A stretch of DNA of 64,000 nucleotides from assembly GCF_002272075.1 (NCBI RefSeq), contig NZ_NPBJ01000003.1:186001-250000 (forward strand). The letters are read 5' to 3'. How positions within the stretch are numbered: the stretch's first letter is position 1; the number at the start of each line of letters is the position of its first letter. This DNA comes from Terribacillus saccharophilus (GTDB lineage: Bacteria; Bacillota; Bacilli; Bacillales; Amphibacillaceae). Below are positions 55,869 to 64,000 of the stretch, piece after piece. Below the pieces are notes generated by a model. It was not told where the DNA came from and did not search any database. It worked only from the letters and a program-made list of their open reading frames with translations. A program made the position numbers and the translations under genes.

Positions 55869-57485
55869 ATGAATCAGCGAATTGCAAGCTACAAAGAAAA
55901 GATAACGAGTTTCTGGCAGACAAGACCTGGATGGCAAAAAGCACTAATAATATGTACCCCGATTGTTCTTATTCTAATCATCGGTATCACTTCTTTTTTT
56001 GCGACAAAAGAAACGATGGTTCCGTTGTATAAAGATCTTTCTGCCCAAGAAACTGGCAAGATAAAGGAAGAATTGGATGCGCAAGGTGTCAAGTATGAAC
56101 TTCAAGGTAACGGATCAACTATCCTTGTGCCAGATACACAGGCAGAAGGGCTGCTCGTTGATTTAGCGGCAGAAGGTTTGCCGGAAACCGGCAGTATTGA
56201 TTATTCTTTCTTCAGCAACAACGCTTCATGGGGTATGACAGATAACGAGTTTGATGTTATTAAACTCGATGCCTTACAGACTGAGTTGTCTACGCTTTTG
56301 ACCAATATTGATGGTATCAAGAGTGCTAATGTATTGATTAATAAACCTACTGATCCTGTATTTGTTACTGACGAACAAGAAGAAGCATCTGCATCAATCG
56401 TTTTGAATACAGAAACAGGCTATGATTTTCAGCCAGATCAAGTAGAAGCGATGTATCGATTGGTATCGAAAACCGTGCCGAATCTTCCTGAAGAAAATAT
56501 TGTTATAACTAACCAGGACTTTGAGTACATCAACATGGATACTGCCAAAGCAGGCGGAGATGCTTATACAAATCAGATGGGCATCAAGCAGGAAGTTGAG
56601 CAAGGAATTCAGCAGCGTGTGCAGCAAATGCTAGCTGCCATGGTCGGTGCTGAGAATGTTCGTGTATCTGTAACAACGGATATCGATTTTGATCAGGAAA
56701 CACGCACTGAGGAACTTGTGGAGCCTGTTGATGAAGAAAATAACGAAGGGCTGCCGGTAAGTGTTGAGACAATTACAGAAACGTATGAAGGCGAACCAAC
56801 GGCAGAAGGCGGCGTTGCTGGAACTGGAGAAGAAGAAGTTCCGAACATAGCTGCCGAGGATGAGACTACCGGAGACGGTGCTTATAACAATGTGAAAGAA
56901 TCAGTAAACTATGAATTCAATAAGATAAAAAAAGAAATCACCGAGAGTCCATATAGTATCCGTGATATCGGCATTCAAGTTGCGGTTGATAGCAACAAGA
57001 ACACCGCAGCACAGAACGGAGAGGCTCAACAGCTTACACAACAAGAACAAACACAAGTAGAAGAAAGCATCACCTCGATTCTAAATTCGATCGTGTCGAC
57101 TTCTGTAGACGCAGAAGTAGCACAGACAATAAATCCTGAAAACAGTGTCTCAGTAGTCTTCCAGCCATTCGCTGCAAGTCAGGCTGCACAATCAGATGAC
57201 ACCGCTGGTTCAGGAATCCCAGTATGGGCATATATTGCTGGCGGAGTTCTTTTAGCTGCTGTAGCAGTACTCATATTCATGCTCATCCGCTCCAGAAGGA
57301 ATCAAGAGGAAGAGGAAGATGATTTGCTGGAAAAAGAAGTGACAGCAGTACCAGTGGTAGTCGAAGAAATAGATGATACTCCAGAAACGGAATCAACACT
57401 GAAACAAAAGCAATTGGAAAAATTAGCACAAGAGTCACCAGAAGACTTCGCTAAACTACTGCGAAGCTGGATGGCTGAAGATTAA
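55869..57485 (+). CDS. fliF: Flagellar MS-ring protein FliF
   Basis: FliF builds the MS ring that anchors the motor in the membrane. The 538-residue protein has the first transmembrane helix (about 24-43, ALIICTPIVLILIIGITSFF), the YscJ-like ring-building motifs in the periplasmic part (VPLYKDLSAQETGKIKEELD), an acidic linker (about 285-345), a second transmembrane helix (about 455-477), and a C-terminal tail (KLAQESPEDFAKLLRSWMAED) that binds FliG. The ATG at 55869 follows GGGGGA. Confidence 0.96.
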   Translation: MNQRIASYKEKITSFWQTRPGWQKALIICTPIVLILIIGITSFFATKETMVPLYKDLSAQETGKIKEELDAQGVKYELQGNGSTILVPDTQAEGLLVDLAAEGLPETGSIDYSFFSNNASWGMTDNEFDVIKLDALQTELSTLLTNIDGIKSANVLINKPTDPVFVTDEQEEASASIVLNTETGYDFQPDQVEAMYRLVSKTVPNLPEENIVITNQDFEYINMDTAKAGGDAYTNQMGIKQEVEQGIQQRVQQMLAAMVGAENVRVSVTTDIDFDQETRTEELVEPVDEENNEGLPVSVETITETYEGEPTAEGGVAGTGEEEVPNIAAEDETTGDGAYNNVKESVNYEFNKIKKEITESPYSIRDIGIQVAVDSNKNTAAQNGEAQQLTQQEQTQVEESITSILNSIVSTSVDAEVAQTINPENSVSVVFQPFAASQAAQSDDTAGSGIPVWAYIAGGVLLAAVAVLIFMLIRSRRNQEEEEDDLLEKEVTAVPVVVEEIDDTPETESTLKQKQLEKLAQESPEDFAKLLRSWMAED

Positions 57486-57500
57486 AGGAGCAATGAAGGA

Positions 57501-58514
57501 ATGGCAGCTGTGAAAGGACGTTTGACAGGAAAACAGAAAGCGGCGGTCTTGATGATCTCTCTTGGAGCTGATACGGCTGCGAACGTGTACAAGCATTTGA
57601 CTGAAGAAGAGATAGAACGCATGTCTCTCGAGATTTCTTCGGTCAAGAAAGTGGACAGTACAGAGAAGGAATCCATCATTGATCAATTCCACCAGATTGC
57701 CATTGCTCAGGATTATATATCCCAAGGCGGGATTGCCTATGCAAAGTCAATCTTGGAGAAGGCTCTAGGAGTGGATGAAGCTGCTGCAATCATGAACAGG
57801 CTGACATCCACCTTGCAAGTAAGACCATTTGATTTTGCAAGGAAAGCAGACCCAACACAGATTCTCAACTTTATTCAAAACGAGCATCCTCAGACAATTG
57901 CACTGGTTCTTTCTTATCTGGATCCGGAGCAATCCGGTCAGATATTGTCTGAGTTGCCGCAGGACATGCAGGCAGATGTTGCGAAGCGTATCGCTACAAT
58001 GAGCAGTACATCGCCAGAGATCATAAGTCAAGTAGAACAGATACTTGAGAGGAACTTATCAGCGACTGCGACACAGGATTATACGCAGACCGGCGGTATA
58101 CAGGCAGTTGTAGAAGTACTCAATGGAGTTGACCGCAGTACGGAAAGGACCATCCTTGATGAACTGGAAGTGCAAGACCCTGAGCTTGCCGAGGAAATCA
58201 AAAAGCGTATGTTTATCTTTGAAGATATTGTCACCTTGGATAATCGCGCGATACAGCGTGTCATCCGCGAAGTGGAAAATGATGATTTGAAACTCTCACT
58301 AAAAGTGGCAAGCGACGAAGTGAAAGATATTGTGTTCCAAAATATGTCTGACCGAATGGCGCAGACATTCAAGGAAGAGATGGAATTCATGGGTCCTGTT
58401 CGCTTGAAGGATGTGGAAGAAGCGCAAAGCCGAATTGTTTCTGTTATTCGACGATTGGAGGAAGTTGGCGAGATAATCATATCCCGTGGCGGAGGAGATG
58501 ACATCATTGTCTAA
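57501..58514 (+). CDS. fliG: Flagellar motor switch protein FliG
   Basis: FliG couples torque from the stator to the ring. The 337-residue protein has GKQKAAVLMISLGADTAA, the EHPQTIALVLSYL motif in the middle domain (about 130) and the C-terminal charged torque helix region (IFEDIVTLDNRAIQRVIREV, about 245). AAAGGAG precedes the ATG. It ends inside the start region of fliH. Confidence 0.97.
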   Translation: MAAVKGRLTGKQKAAVLMISLGADTAANVYKHLTEEEIERMSLEISSVKKVDSTEKESIIDQFHQIAIAQDYISQGGIAYAKSILEKALGVDEAAAIMNRLTSTLQVRPFDFARKADPTQILNFIQNEHPQTIALVLSYLDPEQSGQILSELPQDMQADVAKRIATMSSTSPEIISQVEQILERNLSATATQDYTQTGGIQAVVEVLNGVDRSTERTILDELEVQDPELAEEIKKRMFIFEDIVTLDNRAIQRVIREVENDDLKLSLKVASDEVKDIVFQNMSDRMAQTFKEEMEFMGPVRLKDVEEAQSRIVSVIRRLEEVGEIIISRGGGDDIIV

Positions 58515-59253
58515 TATCTGGCAATCGGTTGCAGTGCAAGAGTCAAAAGTAATTGGTATAAAACCGATCAAGCTGTCGCTTGAGACTGCTGATGGTGCTG
58601 AACAAGAAGTATCTTTCCAAGTTGAGAAGCAGCGTTCAGAGCAATATGTCCAGGATGCGAAGAAAGAAGCTGACCAAATAATGGCAGCTGCCAACAAGGC
58701 AGTGGAAGAGCAAAGAGTCCAGTGGGAAGCAGAGCGGCAGGAATTAATGGAGCAAGCACAGTTGGAAGGATATCAAAAAGGCTTTGCAGCTGGACAGCAG
58801 GAAGGTCTGCAGTCGTATCAAGCGAAGATTGAAGAAGCACAAAATATGATTCAGCTGGCTCAGCAAGACTACAAAGCAACAGTAGAAGGCAGTGAGGATG
58901 CGTTGCTTGATCTAGGATTGAGACTTGCAGAAAAGATTCTTCATGAAAAACTGAAAGATGAACCAGAAAGCTATCTATCGCTTGTAAAGGGTGCTATTGC
59001 TGACTGGAAGGAACGATCCGATCTGCGACTTTACGTCCATACAGACAGTTATGAACTTGTCCTGCAGCAAAAAGAGGAATTAGCTTTGCTGACTGGAAAT
59101 GATTTCGATCTTATGATTATGCCGCAGCATGATTTACCTGCTGGCGGCTGTATCCTTGAAACCAAGCATGGAAGAATTGATGCGAGCATTGATTCGCAGC
59201 TAACTGTTCTCCGAGAAAAATTGTTTGAAATCAGACGAGAGGAAACTCTTTGA
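58507..59253 (+). CDS. fliH: Flagellar export ATPase regulator FliH
   Basis: FliH dimers bind the export ATPase FliI and tether it. The 248-residue protein has a long central coiled coil with the AxxxG-type repeats (AMNKAVEEQR-like region; GYQKGFAAGQQEGLQSYQA at about 85) and a C-terminal domain (ADWKERSDLRLYVHTDSYEL, GGCILETKHGRIDASIDSQL). The start is uncertain: the TTG at 58507 has GGAGGAG nine bases upstream and gives LSNIWQSV. The ATG at 58498 is adjacent to that site and seems too close. Confidence 0.9.
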   Translation: MSNIWQSVAVQESKVIGIKPIKLSLETADGAEQEVSFQVEKQRSEQYVQDAKKEADQIMAAANKAVEEQRVQWEAERQELMEQAQLEGYQKGFAAGQQEGLQSYQAKIEEAQNMIQLAQQDYKATVEGSEDALLDLGLRLAEKILHEKLKDEPESYLSLVKGAIADWKERSDLRLYVHTDSYELVLQQKEELALLTGNDFDLMIMPQHDLPAGGCILETKHGRIDASIDSQLTVLREKLFEIRREETL

Positions 59254-60563
59254 TGTTAGGGCGATATATTGATGAACTGGATAATTTGGATACCTACAAA
59301 CGATATGGAAGAATTCATAGGGTCGTCGGATTGCTGATTGAATCACACGGTCCAGTCACAAGTGTCGGCGAAGTCTGTTATATTCATCCTTCTTCAAGTT
59401 CAGGAGAAAGGTTCCTGGCAGAAGTAGTCGGATTTGATGATGAAAAAGTGCTGCTTATGCCTTTTGCTCCTTTGAAAGACGTTGGACCTGGCTGTTTAGT
59501 CGAAGCGACTAGTTCGCCATTGTCAGTCAAGATAGGTCATGGGCTGATCGGCAGCATTATTGATCCGTTAGGACAGCCCTTAGATGGCAGTATGCTCCCT
59601 AAAGGCTTGAAGTCGTTTACAACGGATCGTAATCCTCCGAACCCAATGACTAGGCCTCGAATTTTAGAACCGCTGGAGACGGGGGTACGTGTAATCGACA
59701 GTCTATTGACAGTCGGTCAGGGACAACGAGTTGGAATTTTTGCCGGAAGCGGCGTCGGTAAGAGTACCCTTCTAGGGATGATAGCCCGCAAATCGAGTGC
59801 CGATGTCAATGTTATCGCTCTGATAGGAGAACGAGGGCGTGAAGTTCGAGAGTTCATCGAAAAGGACTTGGGCGAAGAAGGGATCAAAAGGTCAATAATT
59901 GTCGTTGCCACATCTGATCAGCCGGCTCTCATGCGGATTAAAGGTGCTTACACTGCGACTGCTATTTGTGAGTATTTCCGTGATCAAGGAATGCATGTGA
60001 ACTTGATGATGGATTCGGTCACTCGGGTCGCAATGGCACAGCGTGAGATCGGTCTTGCCTCAGGCGAGCCGCCTACGACGAAAGGATATACACCGTCTGT
60101 TTTTGCCGCTTTGCCAAAGCTGCTTGAGCGAACAGGAACAAATGAACTTGGAGCCATTACAGCATTCTACACCGTGCTTGTAGATGGGGACGACATGAAT
60201 GAACCGATTGCCGATACAGTGCGTGGTATTTTGGACGGACACTTCGTTTTAGATCGGAAACTAGCTGAACAAGGCCAATTTCCTGCTTTGAATGTCCTCA
60301 AGTCAATAAGTCGGGTGATGCCGCAAATCACCGACGAAGAAGTTTATCAGCTTGCACAGCGTTTACGGACGATGCTGGCTTTATATGAGGAAAACCGTGA
60401 ACTGATTCAAATTGGTGCTTACAAAAGAGGTACGAATAATGAAATAGATGAAGCAATCGGCTATCAAAAACAAATCTTGGATTTCCTTAAGCAAGGAATG
60501 CATGAATTTACCAGTCGCCCGGATGCAATTCAGCTCATGAAGCAGCTGCTAGGAAAGGGATGA
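59253..60563 (+). CDS. fliI: Flagellar type III export ATPase FliI
   Basis: FliI is the F1-beta-like ATPase of flagellar export. The 436-residue protein has GIFAGSGVGKSTLLGMIAR (Walker A, about 164), GERGREVREFIE, and LLMDSVTRVAMAQREI (here NLMMDSVTRVAMAQREIGLA, Walker B). The family-specific GEPPTTKGYTPSVFAALPKL follows. The ATG at 59253 overlaps the fliH stop (TGATG). Full length. Confidence 0.97.
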   Translation: MLGRYIDELDNLDTYKRYGRIHRVVGLLIESHGPVTSVGEVCYIHPSSSSGERFLAEVVGFDDEKVLLMPFAPLKDVGPGCLVEATSSPLSVKIGHGLIGSIIDPLGQPLDGSMLPKGLKSFTTDRNPPNPMTRPRILEPLETGVRVIDSLLTVGQGQRVGIFAGSGVGKSTLLGMIARKSSADVNVIALIGERGREVREFIEKDLGEEGIKRSIIVVATSDQPALMRIKGAYTATAICEYFRDQGMHVNLMMDSVTRVAMAQREIGLASGEPPTTKGYTPSVFAALPKLLERTGTNELGAITAFYTVLVDGDDMNEPIADTVRGILDGHFVLDRKLAEQGQFPALNVLKSISRVMPQITDEEVYQLAQRLRTMLALYEENRELIQIGAYKRGTNNEIDEAIGYQKQILDFLKQGMHEFTSRPDAIQLMKQLLGKG

Positions 60564-60567
60564 TCTA

Positions 60568-61014
60568 ATGGCTGAAGCAAAGGTGTTCGAAAAGATATTA
60601 CGTATGAAAGAGCGGGAACGTAAAACCGCACAGCAAGCTTTTGCAGAAAAACAGCAACAGTTCGAAGCAGCAGCAACAACTTTGTATGAACTGCTAAAGA
60701 AGAAAGAAGACGCAGAAGAGCAGCTGTCTAATGGCTTAGCGGCTTCTGTTCCTATCCAGCGGCTATCCGAACACCATGATTTCCTGGAAACAATCAACCG
60801 GCGCATCGACCGGGCTCAAATAGCTGTACAGTTCGCTCGTAACGCAATGCTGGAAAAACAGGAACTGCTATCGGAAGCGTACATCGAAGTGAAAAAGATC
60901 GAAAAGCTTTTGGAGAAGAAAAGGCAGGAAGCATGGCGCAAGCTGCAGGAGGAAGAAAATAAGCAGATGGATGACATATCGATCCGCCAATTCTTAGCAA
61001 ATGGAGCACGATAG
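60568..61014 (+). CDS. fliJ: Flagellar export chaperone FliJ
   Basis: FliJ is the two-helix coiled-coil stalk of the export ATPase. The 148-residue protein is almost entirely coiled coil (KILRMKERERKTAQQAFAEK, EEQLSNG turn, then a return helix with KKIEKLLEKKRQEAWRKLQE). Family identification rests mainly on this shape and on its place after fliI. It starts four bases after the fliI stop. Confidence 0.92.
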   Translation: MAEAKVFEKILRMKERERKTAQQAFAEKQQQFEAAATTLYELLKKKEDAEEQLSNGLAASVPIQRLSEHHDFLETINRRIDRAQIAVQFARNAMLEKQELLSEAYIEVKKIEKLLEKKRQEAWRKLQEEENKQMDDISIRQFLANGAR

Positions 61015-61017
61015 TAT

Positions 61018-61665
61018 ATGGTAAAACAAAAAAAAGACCAACAAAAGAAAAAAGGCAAAGGAAAAGGGTTTATCCTCTACTTCTTATTGCCTGTCGTACT
61101 GGCAGCAGCGCTCGTGATTGCTATTTTAGAGTTCTCAGGCGTATCTGTTGCAAAGCTCGCCTCTGGCATTCCGGTCATAGGAAACATGGTTAATGATGAA
61201 ACTACAGCAACAACGGGCAGTACAGCCGATGCAGAAAAGCTGAAACAGCAGCTTAAGGACCAGCAAGCAACCATCGACATGATGAAAGAAACAGAGGATG
61301 CTAAAAATACAGAGATTGATGATTTAAATCAGCAAATCGTCAAACTGGAAAATCAGATTAATGGTACTGAACCAGAAACTAATACTGCTGCAATGCAAGC
61401 AACTTCTGCTGATGGTGAGACAGCTGCAGGAGAAGAAGCGGTGACTCCATTTAAAGAGGCAGCATCATCTTTCAGCAAAATGGATGATACAAAAGCAGCA
61501 GCCATCATCAGTAAGCTGGATAATGAGAAGGCTTTAGGAGTTCTTCAAGAGCTTTCCGGCAAAAAACGAGGAACCATTCTCGCTGCAATGGATCCCGAGG
61601 CAGCCGCTTCTTATACAAGTGCAATGGTAGACGATGCAGAAAAGGAGGGTGAGGCAGTTGAATAA
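61018..61665 (+). CDS. ylxF: YlxF, membrane protein with MgtE-like domain
   Basis: A 215-residue protein: a basic N-terminus (KQKKDQQKKKGKGKG), one transmembrane helix (about 17-38), a coiled coil (about 65-110) and a C-terminal MgtE-N-like domain (about 140-205: FSKMDDTKAAAIISKLDNEK, ALGVLQELSGKKRGTILAAM). This matches YlxF, related to MotE, which in other bacteria helps stator function or export. Its role in Bacillus is not settled. GAGCACGA and a short gap link it to fliJ. Confidence 0.88.
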   Translation: MVKQKKDQQKKKGKGKGFILYFLLPVVLAAALVIAILEFSGVSVAKLASGIPVIGNMVNDETTATTGSTADAEKLKQQLKDQQATIDMMKETEDAKNTEIDDLNQQIVKLENQINGTEPETNTAAMQATSADGETAAGEEAVTPFKEAASSFSKMDDTKAAAIISKLDNEKALGVLQELSGKKRGTILAAMDPEAAASYTSAMVDDAEKEGEAVE

Positions 61666-63031
61666 TGTCATTATGTCCCTACTCCCGACCAGTACCGCTA
61701 CCAATGTGCAACGTAACACATCAGCACCTTCGGATGTGTTCCAAAGTTTATTCCAGCAAGTAAGTTCCAAAACAGGTGAACCGACTGTGAACGATCAAGC
61801 TGGCAGTGAAACTTTGCTGTCAGATGTTCAAAATCAGCAGGATATGCAAGTTATCCTGGAAGCATTATTCGACAAAGTCCCTTCCGATGGCTCTCTTGAA
61901 CTAGAAGAGCAGCCTGAAGATGCTTGGGAACTGATGGAACAAGTGCTTGGAGAAGATCAGCTAGCTGCGTATCTGCCGAAGCAATTTAAGGAAATGGCAG
62001 AGAACGTTTTACAGACTATTAAACCGAAGGATAAGGAATCGGCTGTGAGTGACCTTTTAGCGCAGCTTGGACAGTTGCAGGAGCAGTTGAAGACTGGAAG
62101 TCTTCCTGTGACAGGTAGTACAAAAGAGATGGTTTCTCTGCAAGCTTTGCCAAGTTCAAACTTTTCTATTATGTCTTTGCCAAACAAGAAGGAAACTGAA
62201 GTTACCAAGTCTGCTGCAGATAATACTTCTGCCCAGAAGGCAGCAAAAAACGAAGTAGTTTCAGAGACCTTGGCAGCCAAATTGGATAGGCGCGACACGC
62301 TATCTGTTCTATCAAATCGGTCAGTAACAGGCTCCGGCTTGCTGGAAGCGCATGCTGTTAGAAATCAAGCAGCTCTTACGCAGCAGTCAGAGACAAAACG
62401 AACCGAGACTGCTAACGCGGTTCGGCAACTTGTGAATGCAGCAGCTAATGGTGGAGAAGAAAAATTACCGACTAGCACAGCAGCGGCACAGCAGCGTGAT
62501 TCTCAAGCTTTGGATCAAAAGCAAGTTAGCTTGTTTCAGGTTCCGAAGCAGGAGCAGCTTGTCTTCCATTTGAAACAAGCTGATCAGACGCCGGAGCAAG
62601 CTAGTGAGGAACTTATCCAAAAACTTGAACAGGCAGTGAAGTTCAGCGGTATTTTATCTGACAGAAACGGCTTGAAGGAATTGTCGATTCAGCTTAAGCC
62701 TGGTAATTTAGGTGATTTACAAGTGAAATTAGTCCGTGAGAATGGAGATATAACCGTTCAGATTCTTGCTACATCAAAGCAGGCTAAAGATTTGCTTGAA
62801 TCCAACATTTCAAGTCTCAAGCATATGTTCTCTCCTCATCAGGTAACAATTTCTGAGAGAGCAGATCAATTCCAGACAACGTCCGCTGAAAGTAACGATC
62901 AGCAAACGTTCCAGGAAAAAGATGAGGAACAGTCAGATCGGCAACAAAGACAGCAAGAAAATGTAATGCTTGAAGAAAACCAATCCACCTTTGCGGACAT
63001 TTTGCATGAACAAAAGGAGATTAAGGTATGA
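61658..63031 (+). CDS. fliK: Flagellar hook-length control protein FliK
   Basis: FliK measures hook length and triggers the export switch. The 457-residue protein has a long low-complexity Gln/Ser-rich N-terminal part and the conserved C-terminal Flg_hook domain (about 320-400: LKELSIQLKPGNLGDLQVKL, ITVQILATSKQAKDLLESNI). The TTG at 61658 lies about nine bases after AAGGAGGGTGA, inside the end of ylxF; an ATG at 61673 is an alternative. It overlaps flgD by 4 bp. Confidence 0.92.
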   Translation: MNNVIMSLLPTSTATNVQRNTSAPSDVFQSLFQQVSSKTGEPTVNDQAGSETLLSDVQNQQDMQVILEALFDKVPSDGSLELEEQPEDAWELMEQVLGEDQLAAYLPKQFKEMAENVLQTIKPKDKESAVSDLLAQLGQLQEQLKTGSLPVTGSTKEMVSLQALPSSNFSIMSLPNKKETEVTKSAADNTSAQKAAKNEVVSETLAAKLDRRDTLSVLSNRSVTGSGLLEAHAVRNQAALTQQSETKRTETANAVRQLVNAAANGGEEKLPTSTAAAQQRDSQALDQKQVSLFQVPKQEQLVFHLKQADQTPEQASEELIQKLEQAVKFSGILSDRNGLKELSIQLKPGNLGDLQVKLVRENGDITVQILATSKQAKDLLESNISSLKHMFSPHQVTISERADQFQTTSAESNDQQTFQEKDEEQSDRQQRQQENVMLEENQSTFADILHEQKEIKV

Positions 63032-63471
63032 CGACTACAGGAGCAATTGACTCCAGCTATTATCTGGACTCACAAAACAAACGAACGCCCAGTGCAACAC
63101 TTGATAAAGATGATTTTCTCCAGATTCTTATGGTTCAGCTGCAAAACCAGGATCCTACAAGTCCAATGGACGATTCGAAGTTTGTTGATCAGATGACCTC
63201 CTTCACGACCTTGGAACAGGTAATGAATATGTCTGAGGCTGTTGAATATATGGCCGGAAATTCATCGATCATGTCGCCGGTTCTCGAGTACAGTCATATG
63301 ATTGATAAAAATGTCACTTATAACGAATATGACTTGGATACAGGGGAGATCACAGACACCATTACAAGTAAGGTGACAGCTGTGACACAGCAAGGTGGAT
63401 ATGCCGTCTTGGAATTGGAAAACGGGAAATCGATTTTCGCAGATGCAGTAACTAAAGTAAGCAATGAATAA
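63028..63471 (+). CDS. flgD: Flagellar hook assembly protein FlgD
   Basis: FlgD caps the growing hook. The 147-residue protein has the FlgD N-terminal motif LDKDDFLQILMVQLQNQDP and TSPMDDSKFVDQMTSFTTLEQ, then a short beta-rich C-terminal part (DTGEITDTITSKVTAVTQQG). It is shorter than enterobacterial FlgD, as is usual in Bacillus. Starts at the ATG overlapping the fliK stop. Confidence 0.95.
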   Translation: MTTTGAIDSSYYLDSQNKRTPSATLDKDDFLQILMVQLQNQDPTSPMDDSKFVDQMTSFTTLEQVMNMSEAVEYMAGNSSIMSPVLEYSHMIDKNVTYNEYDLDTGEITDTITSKVTAVTQQGGYAVLELENGKSIFADAVTKVSNE

Positions 63472-63493
63472 TAAAAGAAAAGGATGATGAAGC

Positions 63494-64000
63494 ATGTTAC
63501 GTTCACTTTACTCTGGTATTTCTGGTATGAAAGGTTTTCAAACAAACTTAGACGTAGTAGGAAACAATATCGCTAACGTTAATACTTCTGGATATAAGAA
63601 AAGCAGAATTACTTTCCAGGATTTGATGAACCAGCAGGTCAAAGCATCTAATGATCCTACAGCAACAACTGGGGGTACGAATGCCAGCCAAGTCGGATTA
63701 GGATCCAAAGTCGGTTCTATTGATAACGTACATACACAAGGGAACCGTCAAACTACTGACCGAACTTTGGATCTCGCTTTAGAAGGAGATGGAATGTTTG
63801 TGCTATCTTCAGCACCTACAGGAAATAACGATTTGAACGCAAATACTGTCAGTTTTACTAGAGCCGGTAACTTCTATCTTGACGGAGAAGGCAGAGTTGT
63901 TAACAGCAGCGGACTTTTCCTTCTAGGTACTGATGGTGAAGCTATAACGATTGACAAAGAAGCTACTAATATTAGTATCAACAGTCAAGGTCAGGTTCAA
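63494..64000 (+). CDS. flgE: Flagellar hook protein FlgE (partial, runs off the window)
   Basis: The ATG at 63494 follows AAAGGATGATG and opens a frame that continues to the window end (169 codons visible). It begins MLRSLYSGISGMKGFQTNL and has the axial motif VVGNNIANVNTSGYKKSRI. ALEGDGMFVLSS and FTRAGNFYLDGEGRVVNSSG are the blocks shared by FlgE and FlgG proteins. Position after fliK-flgD indicates the hook protein. The B. subtilis gene at this place was once called flgG. Confidence 0.93.
   Translation, partial: MLRSLYSGISGMKGFQTNLDVVGNNIANVNTSGYKKSRITFQDLMNQQVKASNDPTATTGGTNASQVGLGSKVGSIDNVHTQGNRQTTDRTLDLALEGDGMFVLSSAPTGNNDLNANTVSFTRAGNFYLDGEGRVVNSSGLFLLGTDGEAITIDKEATNISINSQGQVQ

Overview
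The window is a 64 kb piece of the chromosome of an endospore-forming, flagellated member of the Bacillaceae (Bacillota). The evidence is near-complete collinearity with the Bacillus subtilis yloA-to-flgE region, a 26-residue SpoVM, CodY, FapR and RemA, GGAGG-type ribosome binding sites, and frequent GTG and TTG starts. Several details differ from B. subtilis: no def next to fmt, no rlmN between rsmB and prpC, a signal peptidase between rplS and ylqF, and a yfkK-like gene between rnc and smc. These suggest a relative outside the B. subtilis group, but genus cannot be fixed from the sequence alone.

Region by region. (1) 1-1260 is a decayed accessory segment: the 3' end of a possible NmrA-type oxidoreductase, an orphan ORF beside a perfect 21-bp inverted repeat, and the wreck of a DbpA/YxiN-type DEAD-box RNA helicase on the minus strand. 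(2) 1270-6276: a GNAT acetyltransferase, rqcH (ribosome quality control) convergent with it, and a P-type Ca2+ ATPase divergent from rqcH. (3) 6353-19640: yloC, remA, gmk, rpoZ, coaBC, priA, fmt, rsmB, prpC, prkC, rsgA, rpe, thiN, spoVM, a tightly packed series with many 1-14 bp overlaps. (4) 19724-30300: rpmB (minus strand), yloU-fakA, sdaAB-sdaAA-recG, then the FapR-controlled phospholipid/fatty-acid genes fapR-plsX-fabD-fabG-acpP, and rnc. (5) 30338-44258: a UPF0435 gene (minus strand), smc, ftsY, ylxM-ffh (SRP targeting), rpsP-khpA-ylqD-rimM-trmD-rplS (ribosome and tRNA maturation), lepB, rbgA, rnhB, and the ylqG-ylqH pair that resembles the flagellar export switch proteins FliK and FlhB. 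(6) 44459-54197: sucCD, dprA, topA, a trmFO pseudogene, xerC, hslV-hslU, codY. (7) 54622-64000: the front of the fla/che operon (flgB, flgC, fliE, fliF, fliG, fliH, fliI, fliJ, ylxF, fliK, flgD, flgE), with flgE cut by the window end.

The genes are overwhelmingly core functions: translation and ribosome assembly, membrane lipid synthesis, chromosome organisation, protein targeting, growth-state signalling (PrkC/PrpC, CodY, FapR) and motility. I found no CRISPR array, prophage, insertion sequence, tRNA or rRNA gene, and no obvious new multi-gene system. The most informative departures from the expected layout are two pseudogenes that are visible only by reading through frameshifts: a trmFO remnant between topA and xerC, and a dbpA/yxiN-like remnant at 701-1147. 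Others are a khpA with no usable ATG/GTG/TTG start, a degenerate G4 motif in RbgA, a conservative change at the RqcH residue 97 position, and several hairpins inside operons that may act as attenuators or RNase III targets.
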